Shown here: positions 1-6,074 of the stretch, piece by piece
Numbering within the stretch: position 1 is the stretch's first letter
Layout: the number at the start of each line of letters is the position of its first letter
DNA from: Gammaproteobacteria bacterium
GTDB taxonomy: Bacteria > Pseudomonadota > Gammaproteobacteria > Pseudomonadales > Azotimanducaceae_A
NCBI GenBank assembly: GCA_026713405.1
Contig: JAPOON010000394.1
Coordinates: 1-6,074, forward strand
Direction of reading: 5' to 3'
Length of the DNA stretch: 6,074 bases
Position numbers and translations under genes: made by a program
The notes under the pieces: generated by a model
Databases searched by the model: none
The model's input: the letters and a program-made list of their open reading frames with translations, nothing else
What the model was told of the DNA's origin: nothing

Positions 1-49
1 CCGGTTTGTTCCAGTGCCGGGAACTGGGCTACCCTTGCCGGCCGCAGAT

Positions 50-53
50 GGAG
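50..53 (+). promoter_or_regulatory. Ribosome binding site (GGAG) for the Nudix gene
   Basis: GGAG ends 6 nt before ATG 60, which is ideal Shine-Dalgarno spacing. It overlaps the upstream in-frame ATG at 48, so it cannot serve that codon. It therefore favours ATG 60 as the real start. Confidence 0.6.
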
Positions 54-59
54 CCAACC

Positions 60-845
60 ATGCGAAAAGTCCAGCCGATCCGGCCGGCCGCCACCGTCAT
101 CCTGGTGCGGGAGGCCAATCCCGGCTTCGAGGTTTTCATGCTGAAACGGACCGGCCGGGCGTCCTTTGCCGGCGGCATGTTCGTCTTTCCCGGCGGCCGC
201 GTCGATGGCGACGATCACCTGCACAAGTACGATGCGGTGCGCACCGGCCCGTCCGACGATCAGGCCGCGCAGGTCGAGGCGCTGGGCGCCGAATGGCGCG
301 GTTACTGGGTGGCCGGCATTCGCGAGAGCTTCGAGGAAGCCGGGCTGCTGCTGGCATACAGGAACGGCGAGCTCGTCTCCTATGCGGATGATGCGACGCG
401 GGATCGGTTCATGGCCTACCGCGGCCCGCTGCACGCCGGCGAGTTGTCACTGTTCGACATCTGCCGGCAGGAGGGCCTGACGCTGGCCGTCGACCGCATC
501 CACTTCCACAACCGTTTCGTGACGCCGCTGGGCCGGCCGCGACGCTTCGACACCCGGTTCTTCATCGCCGAAGCCCCGGCGGAGCAGACCGGCAGCCACG
601 ACGAGAAGGAAACCGTGGACAGCATCTGGATCTCACCCCGGCAGGCCCTGGCGCGCAATGCGGACGGCGAGTTCGACCTGATGAAGGTGACCGAGATGCA
701 ACTCGGGTGGCTCTCCGGGCTCGAATCCGCCCCCGCCGTGCTGGCGATGGCGGCGGCCAGGCAGGACTTTCGCGTCTTTCGCCCCGTGTTGCCCGCACAC
801 ATGCTGGACGCGGGCGCGGCGCCCGCGGCCCGGGGCGCCGTTTGA
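60..845 (+). CDS. Nudix hydrolase, NUDT19-like (putative CoA/acyl-CoA diphosphatase)
   Basis: This is a 261-residue Nudix-fold hydrolase, a class that cleaves a nucleoside diphosphate linked to another group X using Mg2+ or Mn2+ held by the Nudix glutamates. Visible signature: a first strand PAATVILVRE, then FPGG at residues 43-46, and the helix half of the Nudix box, RESFEEAG, at residues 88-95, with R88, E89, E92 and E93 in the catalytic or metal positions. Between them lie 35 residues where a canonical box has 7, and the usual Glu at the end of the GGxxxxxE half is Asp52. A long insertion at this point is known from the eukaryotic NUDT19/RP2p group, which hydrolyses CoA and acyl-CoA; the bacterial relatives are mostly uncharacterised, so the substrate is inferred. 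I chose ATG 60 because GGAG lies 6 nt upstream and the conserved fold begins just after it. ATG 48 and TTG 6 are in-frame alternatives. No signal peptide is visible, so it is probably cytoplasmic. Its stop overlaps the likely start of rsgA. Confidence 0.85.
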   Translation: MRKVQPIRPAATVILVREANPGFEVFMLKRTGRASFAGGMFVFPGGRVDGDDHLHKYDAVRTGPSDDQAAQVEALGAEWRGYWVAGIRESFEEAGLLLAYRNGELVSYADDATRDRFMAYRGPLHAGELSLFDICRQEGLTLAVDRIHFHNRFVTPLGRPRRFDTRFFIAEAPAEQTGSHDEKETVDSIWISPRQALARNADGEFDLMKVTEMQLGWLSGLESAPAVLAMAAARQDFRVFRPVLPAHMLDAGAAPAARGAV

Positions 846-1822
846 AGCTGGCCGATCTGGGCTGGTCGCCGTTTTTCGAACGGCAGCTTGTCCCCGCAGC
901 GGCCGCATCGTCCCTGCCGGGCCGCGTGACCGGCATGCAGCGTACGGGTGTCACCATCACCCTGGAATCCGGCGAGCATGAGGTGCCGCTGGGAGGCCGC
1001 TGGCACCGGGGCGATGCGGAGAGTCGTCCGGCGGTGGGCGACTGGGTTCTCTTCGACCGGCAAAGTGGCCAAATCGATCGATTGCTGTCGCGCAAGAGCC
1101 TGTTAAAGCGGGTCAGCCCCGGCGCGACCAGCCGGGTTCAGGTCATCGGCGCCAATGTCGACGCCCTGTTCGTGGTGACGTCCTGCAACGAAGAGTTCAA
1201 CCCGTCGAGGCTGGAGCGCTACCTGAGCCTCGCTCACGAAGGCAATGTGCGGCCGGTGCTGGTGCTCACCAAGCGCGATCAGGCGGAATCCCCGTCGCGA
1301 TTCGCCGAACAGGCTGCAACCCTCGAGGCGGGGCTGGACGTGCAGCTTGTGAATGCCCTTGACCGGTCGACGCTGGACGGTGTTGCCGCCTGGTGCGGGC
1401 CTGGCCGTACGGTAGCGCTTGCCGGATCCAGCGGCGTGGGCAAGTCCACGCTGATCAACACCCTGGCGGGCGCGGACGTACAGGCGACGGCTTCGGTGCG
1501 CAGCGACCGCAAGGGCCGGCACACCACCACCAGCCGCTCGCTGCATCTCCTTCCCCGGGGCGGCCTGGTGCTGGACACGCCGGGCGTGCGGGAACTGCAG
1601 GTCGCCGGCGCCGGTGTCGCGGTGCTGTTCGCGGACGTGGAAGATCTGGCCCGGCGCTGCCGGTTTGGCGACTGTGCGCACGGTGGCGAGCCGGGTTGCG
1701 CGGTACGGCAGGCCGTGCTGGACGGCAAACTGGATGAACGGCGTCTCGAGAACTATCTGAAGCTCAGGCGCGAGGAAGCCGAGAGCAATTCAAGCATCGC
1801 GCAGCGGCGGCTCAAGCGGTGA
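842..1822 (+). CDS. rsgA: RsgA, small ribosomal subunit biogenesis GTPase (YjeQ/YloQ family)
   Basis: RsgA is a circularly permuted GTPase that binds the immature 30S subunit, checks late decoding-centre maturation and releases assembly factors such as RbfA on GTP hydrolysis. From a TTG at 842 the protein has 326 residues, a little shorter than the roughly 350 of E. coli. Order of parts: an N-terminal OB-fold (about residues 25-95, with GRV and PAVGDWV motifs); the permuted GTPase with G4 first (TKRD, 143-146), then the P-loop GSSGVGKS (195-202), the switch I motif GRHTTT and G3 DTPG (245-248); then a zinc knuckle with Cys273, Cys278, His280 and Cys286 and a helical tail. The G4-G1-G3 order is diagnostic. 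The open frame extends back to 707, but that extra 45 residues is low-complexity Arg/Gly/Ala overlapping the Nudix gene, while the conserved LGWSPFFERQL begins just after 842. No good Shine-Dalgarno precedes 842. The TTGA overlap with the Nudix stop suggests translational coupling. Confidence 0.95.
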   Translation: MKLADLGWSPFFERQLVPAAAASSLPGRVTGMQRTGVTITLESGEHEVPLGGRWHRGDAESRPAVGDWVLFDRQSGQIDRLLSRKSLLKRVSPGATSRVQVIGANVDALFVVTSCNEEFNPSRLERYLSLAHEGNVRPVLVLTKRDQAESPSRFAEQAATLEAGLDVQLVNALDRSTLDGVAAWCGPGRTVALAGSSGVGKSTLINTLAGADVQATASVRSDRKGRHTTTSRSLHLLPRGGLVLDTPGVRELQVAGAGVAVLFADVEDLARRCRFGDCAHGGEPGCAVRQAVLDGKLDERRLENYLKLRREEAESNSSIAQRRLKR

Positions 1823-1986
1823 GGGGGCGATGCCCCGGCGCGACGGGAACCGGACGAGCGGACGCGAACCTGGCTCATTCGACAACCTGACCCGCGAGCG
1901 ACGGGGCTGATTTCGGTGGAAATTGCAAGTCATTGTCCGGTAGGCATTCGCATTGCCGTGTCGTAGCATTGACGCCTTGAAGTGTC

Positions 1987-1991
1987 GGGAG
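1987..1991 (+). promoter_or_regulatory. Ribosome binding site (GGGAG) for the lipoprotein gene
   Basis: GGGAG ends 6 nt before ATG 1998. A second purine cluster, AGGA, directly abuts the ATG but is too close to act. The site favours ATG 1998 over the upstream in-frame TTG at 1953. Confidence 0.6.
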
Positions 1992-1997
1992 TTAGGA

Positions 1998-2432
1998 ATG
2001 GTCCGGCCCTGTATTGGCTTGCTCTGCATTCTGACGTTGGCCGCCTGCAGTGAACCCTTCGTCACCATCCCGGGTGGCAAACTGGCCGGTCAATTGCTGG
2101 ACGCTCCCGTCGAATGGAGCGAGGTTCCGGACACCATCCAGATGGAGATGCGGCCCGCGGACCCATACTCCATCAACATCTGGAGCGTCGGTGTCGGGAG
2201 TGATCTGTACGTGGCCACCAGCGCCGACGGGACGACCTGGACCGGCTTTCTTGAAGCGGACAACAGCGTGCGGGTGCGCCTGCAGGACGTCATCTACACA
2301 CTCAAGGCATCCGAAGTGCGCGATGCGGAGGAACGCGGCCGGGTCGCGCATGCCTACGCGGAAAAATACGAAGTCGACCCGGGCGACGGCTGGGTCATAC
2401 AGGGCATGATCATCCGGCTGGACCGTCCCTGA
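1998..2432 (+). CDS. Small predicted lipoprotein with a PNPOx-like split-barrel domain
   Basis: This is a 144-residue protein with a lipoprotein signal: a short charged start (MVRP), a hydrophobic stretch at residues 5-16 and the lipobox LAAC with the lipidated cysteine at 17. Serine rather than aspartate follows the cysteine, which in enterobacterial sorting rules favours the outer membrane. The mature part resembles small split-barrel proteins of the PNPOx/deazaflavin-nitroreductase-like kind: a GG-LAG segment (26-31), a strand pair around VGVGSDLYVATSADG (64-78), a conserved-looking Trp81, a VRVRL-x-DVIYTLKA hairpin (91-104), then a VRDAEERGRVAHAYAEKY helix (107-124). This fold assignment rests on pattern memory and is uncertain. 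No enzymatic residues can be named, and a flavin- or heme-binding role would be a guess. ATG 1998 has GGGAG 6 nt upstream and gives the clean signal peptide; the frame is open back to a TTG at 1953, which would spoil it. The CoA-transferase starts 2 bp after the stop. Confidence 0.8.
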   Translation: MVRPCIGLLCILTLAACSEPFVTIPGGKLAGQLLDAPVEWSEVPDTIQMEMRPADPYSINIWSVGVGSDLYVATSADGTTWTGFLEADNSVRVRLQDVIYTLKASEVRDAEERGRVAHAYAEKYEVDPGDGWVIQGMIIRLDRP

Positions 2433-2434
2433 AC

Positions 2435-3637
2435 ATGGCATATCTTCTGGAAGGCATCCGCGTCATCGATGCCGCCTCGTTTCTGGCAGGGCCCGGCGCG
2501 GCCACGGTGCTCGCGGACTACGGCGCCGATGTCATCAAGGTCGAACCCCCGGGCGGCGACGGTTACCGCAAGCTGGTTGGGCCCTATCCCGTGCCCTATC
2601 ACTGGCAACTCACTTCGCGCAACAAGCGCAGCATCGCGCTGGACATCAGCAGGCCGGAAGGGCAGGACGTCCTGCACAGGCTGGTGGCGGGTGCGGACGT
2701 CATCCTCACCAATTTCCTCGAAAACCAGCTCGAGCGCTTCCGGATGACCTACGACGAAATCAGGGGCATCAACCCGCGCATCGTGTTCGCCCAGTTGACC
2801 GGCTACGGCACCGAGGGGCCGGAATTCAAACGCAAGGGTTTCGACATCACCGCCTGGTGGGGGCGTTCCGGCCTGATGGACTTCGTCCGCGACCAGGGCC
2901 AGACGCCGCTGCACCCGGCGCCGGGCATGGGCGATCACGCCACCGCCATGTCCATGTACAGCGCCGTGATGACCGGCCTCTATCGGCGCGAGCGCACCGG
3001 GGTGGGCTGCCGTGTGTCGACGTCGCTGGCGGCGAACGGGGTCTGGGCCAACGGCATGGCGGTGCAGGGCGTGATCGCGGGCATGGACCTCGGCGCCTAC
3101 AAGCAGCAGCGGGGCTGGACAAACCCGCTGACCAGTGCTTACCCCACTTCAGACGGGTGCTTTGTGACGCTGGCCATCATCAACCCGGCCCGGGAGTGGC
3201 CGCTGCTTGCCGAGGCGCTCGGACATCCCGAGTGGCTGGACAAGCAACAATTCGGCGATCACCTGACGCTCATGCAGAAGCGCCGGGCGTTGATTGCGGC
3301 CATTGGCGAGGTCACGGCGCAATTTACGCAACGGGAACTGATGGAATGCCTCGACGCCCAGGGCGTCACTTGCGGTGTGGTCGCCCCCATGGGAGACGTG
3401 GTGCACGATGAGCAACTGCGCGCCAACGGTGTCGTGGTCGAAACCGGCGATCCGGGCGAGGATTACCGGCTCACGGTCAACAGCCCCATCGAAGTGGCGG
3501 AAGAGCCGAAGCGCCCGCCGTCGCGAGCCCCGGATATTGGCGCACAGACCCGGGAGATCATGCGGGAAGCGGGATACTCCGAGGACACCATCGATAACCT
3601 GCTCGCCAGCGGAGTACTTGTCGCTGCCGGGGAATGA
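2435..3637 (+). CDS. CaiB/BaiF family (family III) CoA-transferase
   Basis: This 400-residue protein has the usual length of a family III CoA-transferase. These cytoplasmic enzymes move CoA between carboxylic acids through an aspartyl-CoA thioester and work as interlocked dimers. Family features visible: the opening GIRVIDAASFLAGPGAATVLADYGADVIKVE (positions 7-37, with the GPG and ADYGADVIKVE blocks), NKRSIALD at 63-70, LTGYGTEGP at 121-129, and GMGDHATA at 164-171. Asp167 lies where the catalytic Asp169 of formyl-CoA transferase sits. The C-terminal part ends with a typical GYSEDTIDNLLASGV segment. Known relatives act on formate/oxalate, carnitine, benzylsuccinate, bile acids and 2-methylacyl-CoA (racemase branch); nothing here fixes the substrate, so no gene symbol is given. 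The ATG lies 2 bp after the lipoprotein stop with no clear Shine-Dalgarno, which suggests coupled translation. The stop TGA overlaps an ATG (3634) in the recQ frame. Confidence 0.93.
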   Translation: MAYLLEGIRVIDAASFLAGPGAATVLADYGADVIKVEPPGGDGYRKLVGPYPVPYHWQLTSRNKRSIALDISRPEGQDVLHRLVAGADVILTNFLENQLERFRMTYDEIRGINPRIVFAQLTGYGTEGPEFKRKGFDITAWWGRSGLMDFVRDQGQTPLHPAPGMGDHATAMSMYSAVMTGLYRRERTGVGCRVSTSLAANGVWANGMAVQGVIAGMDLGAYKQQRGWTNPLTSAYPTSDGCFVTLAIINPAREWPLLAEALGHPEWLDKQQFGDHLTLMQKRRALIAAIGEVTAQFTQRELMECLDAQGVTCGVVAPMGDVVHDEQLRANGVVVETGDPGEDYRLTVNSPIEVAEEPKRPPSRAPDIGAQTREIMREAGYSEDTIDNLLASGVLVAAGE

Positions 3638-3744
3638 CCGAGCCGCAAGATGCGGGGTTCGGGAAACATTCCGATTCTCCTACGCACGTCGGGGTTGATT
3701 TCCCGAAGCCTGATCCACTTTCGTCGTCCATAATCGCTCTCGTG

Positions 3745-5538
3745 ATGGAACGCGCCCAACAACTCCTCAACGAGGTATACGGCTATGCGGGCTTCCGCGG
3801 CCGCCAGGAAGAGGTCGTCGCCGCGGCACTGGAGGGCAGGGATGCGCTCGTGCTCATGCCGACGGGCGGAGGGAAATCGCTCTGCTACCAGATACCCGCG
3901 GTGATCCGGCCGGGTATGGGCCTGGTGGTCTCCCCCCTCATTGCGCTGATGCAGGATCAGGTTGCCGCCTTGGAACAGTTCGGCCTGCGGGCCCGCTATC
4001 TCAACTCGACGCTTTCGTACACCGAGCAACAGCTTGTGCTGGATGAGGTGGCGCGCGGCGCGCTGGACCTGCTCTACCTGGCCCCGGAACGGCTGTTGCA
4101 GGACGAGACCCTGGAGATGCTCGGCGCCGTCGGTCTCTCGCTGATTGCCATCGACGAGGCCCACTGCGTCTCCCAATGGGGCCACGATTTCCGGCAGGAC
4201 TACCTTGGCCTGCACATCCTGCGGGAGCGGTTTCCGGGCGTCCCGCGCATGGCCCTGACCGCCACCGCGGATGCTGCCACGCGCCGGGACATACTCGCCA
4301 GGCTGGAATTGAACGGCGCCGAACGGTTCGTGAGCGGGTTCGACCGGCCCAACATCCGCTACAGCGTGCAGGCAAAAACGGATGCTCCGGCTCAGCTCGT
4401 GCGCTTCCTGGAAGGCAGGCGGGGCGAGGCGGGCATCGTCTACGCCATGACACGCAAGAAGGTCGAGGCCACGGCCGGGGCGTTGGCAGAGCGGGGTTTC
4501 AAGGCGCTGCCGTATCACGCCGGACTACCCGCGGAGATGCGCAAGCAACACCAGGAACGGTTTCTGCAGGAGGACGGCATCGTGATGGTGGCGACCATCG
4601 CATTCGGCATGGGCATCGACAAGCCGGACGTGCGTTTCGTCGCCCACGTGGACCTGCCCAAGAGCGTCGAGGCCTATTACCAGGAGACGGGCCGCGCCGG
4701 CCGCGACGGCGAGCCCGCGGAAGCGTGGATGGTTTATGGCCTGCAGGACGTGGTCCGCCTCGGGCAGTTGGTGGAACAGTCGGAAGCTGAGGAGGCGCAC
4801 AAGCGAGTCGAGCGGGCGAAGCTCGATAGCCTGCTCGGCTGGTGTGAGGTCACCACCTGCCGGCGGCGCGCGCTGCTGGAGTATTTCGGCGACCGTTTGC
4901 CGGAAGGCTGCGGCAACTGCGACATCTGCCTGACGCCGCCGCGGACCTGGGACGGAACCGTGGAAGCGCAGAAGCTGCTGTCCTGCGTCTACCGCACGGG
5001 CCAGTACTTCGGCGCCGCCCACGTCATCGACGTGTTGCGCGGCAGGGATACGGCCAAGGTGCGCCAGCACCGGCACGAGGGCTTGAGCACCTACGGAATC
5101 GGCGAGGACCGGTCCGCCATGGAGTGGCGCTCGATTCTGCGGCAATTGCTGGTGCAGGGCTACCTGCGCTCGGAAGTGCAGCGTTACGGAGCGCTGCGCC
5201 TGACGCCGAAGTCTCGGGCACTGTTGCGGGGGGAGGAATCGGTGCAGTTCCGTGAGGATGTGGCGGCGAAGCGCCAGGCCAAGGTGGCGCGCGCGTCATC
5301 CTATGAGCCCTCCCGGGAGGACGAGCCACTGTGGGACGCCCTGCGCGAATGCCGCAGCCGCCTGGCCAGGGATGCGGGGGTGCCCGCCTATGTGATCTTT
5401 CACGATGCGACCCTCAAGGAAATGGTACGCCTGCGACCGTCCACTCTGGAGGAACTGACGCTGCTGCACGGTGTCGGACAGAAGAAGCTGGAGAGTCATG
5501 GCGCCGCCTTCCTCGAGGTGCTCGCGCTGCATACGTAA
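3745..5538 (+). CDS. recQ: ATP-dependent DNA helicase RecQ
   Basis: RecQ is a 3'-5' superfamily 2 DNA helicase that unwinds forks and recombination intermediates, typically with RecJ and SSB. From ATG 3745 the protein has 597 residues, close to the 609 of E. coli. Motifs in order: motif 0 FRGRQEE near residue 20; Walker A with Lys44 (PTGGGKS); Ia VVSPLIALMQDQV; DEAH at 137-140 followed by the RecQ aromatic loop CVSQWGHDFR; ALTATAD; motif V AFGMGIDKPDVR; motif VI QETGRAGRDG at 313-322. The RQC zinc site has Cys372, 389, 392 and 395 (CGNCDIC). A winged helix follows, with a conserved LSTYGIG segment. The HRDC domain fills about residues 526-597 (LWDALRECR, HDATL, LHGVGQKKLE). All expected parts are present and intact. 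The frame is open back to ATG 3634, which would add 37 residues, but pseudomonad-type RecQ begins close to ERAQQLLNEVYGY, so 3745 (or GTG 3742) is preferred. Neither start has a good Shine-Dalgarno. Confidence 0.96.
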   Translation: MERAQQLLNEVYGYAGFRGRQEEVVAAALEGRDALVLMPTGGGKSLCYQIPAVIRPGMGLVVSPLIALMQDQVAALEQFGLRARYLNSTLSYTEQQLVLDEVARGALDLLYLAPERLLQDETLEMLGAVGLSLIAIDEAHCVSQWGHDFRQDYLGLHILRERFPGVPRMALTATADAATRRDILARLELNGAERFVSGFDRPNIRYSVQAKTDAPAQLVRFLEGRRGEAGIVYAMTRKKVEATAGALAERGFKALPYHAGLPAEMRKQHQERFLQEDGIVMVATIAFGMGIDKPDVRFVAHVDLPKSVEAYYQETGRAGRDGEPAEAWMVYGLQDVVRLGQLVEQSEAEEAHKRVERAKLDSLLGWCEVTTCRRRALLEYFGDRLPEGCGNCDICLTPPRTWDGTVEAQKLLSCVYRTGQYFGAAHVIDVLRGRDTAKVRQHRHEGLSTYGIGEDRSAMEWRSILRQLLVQGYLRSEVQRYGALRLTPKSRALLRGEESVQFREDVAAKRQAKVARASSYEPSREDEPLWDALRECRSRLARDAGVPAYVIFHDATLKEMVRLRPSTLEELTLLHGVGQKKLESHGAAFLEVLALHT

Positions 5539-5599
5539 AGGCCTGGCGTGTTCTGGTAGCAAACGCCCCCCATGGCCGAGCCCGCCCACCTGCAATAGT

Positions 5600-5604
5600 A
5601 AGGA
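5600..5604 (+). promoter_or_regulatory. Ribosome binding site (AAGGA) for the 3' partial gene
   Basis: AAGGA ends 10 nt before ATG 5615. The spacing is slightly long but usable, and this is the only purine-rich site in an otherwise C-rich gap. It supports the start of the partial gene. Confidence 0.45.
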
Positions 5605-5614
5605 AAATTCAGTC

Positions 5615-6074
5615 ATGGTCGATCTGGACAAGCTTCAAATGAGCGCCCTGTGGGACAACGCCAACTCTGCGCTGGCTCTCAGCCCCAGCGGGGATCTGGC
5701 CTTCCGGTCCGGAAAGCTGGCACGTTGGGTACAGGGACATCGAACCGCCTGGAACCGCGAACTCGGTTACCGCTTTGTGGACCGCCTGCGGGAAAGGTAC
5801 GGCGCGCATGTGTCCGACCAGGTCGTGCAGTCCACCGGCCTGGGCGCGGTGCTCGCGCACGGCAAGCCGTTGCGTGCACGGCATGTGACGGAAGCCTGCC
5901 GGCGAGCCGGCGGGTACATTGTGGGCGTCAAAGCCTGGAATGCCGCGTTGGCAGGCTGTTGTGCCGCCCCCGGCCCGGGCGGCGAGGAGAATGACACGTT
6001 GAGGGTCAGGATCGAACGGGAGGCGCAGCGGGCATTTCCCGGGAATCCCACGGTCGCCGGACTACTGGATGTCG
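5615..6074 (+). CDS. Unrecognised protein, 5' part only (runs off the window)
   Basis: From ATG 5615 an open frame runs without a stop to the end of the window: 153 complete codons plus one base. I do not recognise the family. The protein starts MVDLDKLQMSALWDNAN and shows no signal peptide or membrane segment, so it is probably cytoplasmic. It looks mainly helical and basic in the middle: a WVQGHRTAWNRELGYRFVDRLRERYG stretch (residues 38-63, with several Arg and Trp), then a GLGAVLAHGKPLRARHVTEACRRAG region (75-99), then a linker rich in Gly, Pro and Glu (about 117-126, GPGGEEN), then a charged LRVRIEREAQRAF helix. A Cys pair sits just before the linker. Support for it being real: AAGGA 10 nt upstream, third codon positions mostly G or C like the neighbouring genes, and no stop over 459 bases. 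Other open frames over this stretch, on both strands, are shorter and lack a ribosome site. It begins 76 bp after recQ, in the same direction. Confidence 0.7.
   Translation, partial: MVDLDKLQMSALWDNANSALALSPSGDLAFRSGKLARWVQGHRTAWNRELGYRFVDRLRERYGAHVSDQVVQSTGLGAVLAHGKPLRARHVTEACRRAGGYIVGVKAWNAALAGCCAAPGPGGEENDTLRVRIEREAQRAFPGNPTVAGLLDV

Noticed and set aside
6..35. Possible sigma-70 promoter ahead of the Nudix gene (TTGTTC, then TACCCT with 18-bp spacing)
   Set aside because: Only about half of the consensus positions match, so it cannot be told from background.
707..841. N-terminal extension of RsgA back to 707
   Set aside because: The extra 45 residues are Arg/Gly/Ala-rich shadow of the Nudix gene, and family similarity begins right after 842.
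416..1095. Overlapping minus-strand open frames antisense to the Nudix gene and the start of rsgA
   Set aside because: They are Arg/Pro/Ala-rich translations with no motif, and the + strand carries two clear families here.
1824..1836. GGGGC-GAT-GCCCC hairpin right after rsgA as a terminator
   Set aside because: The stem is only 5 bp with a 3-nt loop and no T-tract follows. It could equally be chance in GC-rich DNA.
13..1996. Similar short strings before the Nudix and lipoprotein genes (AGTGCCGGGAACTGGG near 13 and AGTGTCGGGAGTTAGG near 1981)
   Set aside because: They are 16-mers with four differences, one of them containing an ordinary Shine-Dalgarno. This is too weak to claim a shared operator or repeat.
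1823..1997. Promoter in the gap between rsgA and the lipoprotein gene
   Set aside because: TTGCAA, TTGTCC and TTGCCG candidates are present, but none has a credible -10 element at 16-18 bp. A promoter is likely here but I cannot place it.
3463..4518. Long minus-strand open frame (351 codons) across the CoA-transferase/recQ junction
   Set aside because: It is antisense to the conserved coding parts of both genes. Its protein shows no recognisable motif, and long antisense frames are expected in GC-rich genes.
4176..4790. A + strand open frame of 204 codons inside recQ in another frame
   Set aside because: It lies wholly inside the helicase core, which carries intact motifs in the recQ frame. 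Its translation is low-complexity Arg/Gly/His.
5545..5567. GGCGT...ACGCC inverted repeat after recQ as a terminator
   Set aside because: It is a 5-bp stem with a 13-nt loop followed by a C-run rather than T residues, so it does not fit an intrinsic terminator.

Overview
The window is G+C-rich bacterial chromosomal DNA, roughly two-thirds G+C by eye. Every supported gene is on the + strand. The helicase and GTPase look like the pseudomonad-type gammaproteobacterial forms: RecQ opens with an ERAQQLLNEVYGYAGFRGRQ-type N-terminus, and RsgA opens with LGWSPFFERQL. A predicted lipid-anchored protein with a clean lipobox fits a Gram-negative. A free-living gammaproteobacterium is the best guess from the sequence alone; finer placement is not possible.

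Layout. (1) 60-845: a Nudix hydrolase of the NUDT19-like type, with a long insertion inside the Nudix box. (2) 842-1822: rsgA, the circularly permuted GTPase of 30S maturation, which appears to start on a TTG overlapping the Nudix stop codon. (3) 1823-1997: a 175-bp gap with no gene and no convincing promoter or terminator. (4) 1998-2432: a small lipoprotein whose mature part looks like a PNPOx-type split barrel. (5) 2435-3637: a family III (CaiB/BaiF) CoA-transferase, 2 bp downstream of the lipoprotein. (6) 3745-5538: recQ, complete, with helicase, RQC zinc/winged-helix and HRDC domains. An alternative in-frame start at 3634 overlaps the transferase stop. (7) 5615 to the window end: the first 153 codons of an unrecognised gene that runs off the edge.

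How the genes fit together. Two tight pairs look co-transcribed: Nudix-rsgA (4-bp overlap) and lipoprotein-CoA-transferase (2-bp gap), the latter perhaps extending into recQ. rsgA and recQ are housekeeping genes for ribosome assembly and DNA repair. The Nudix enzyme (possibly acting on CoA or acyl-CoA) and the CoA-transferase both touch CoA metabolism but sit in separate groups, so a shared pathway is only a guess. I see no mobile element, CRISPR array, phage gene, RNA gene or defence island. The least ordinary items are the unrecognised 3' partial gene, the lipoprotein/CoA-transferase pair and the recQ start region. I found no convincing evidence of a new biological system.
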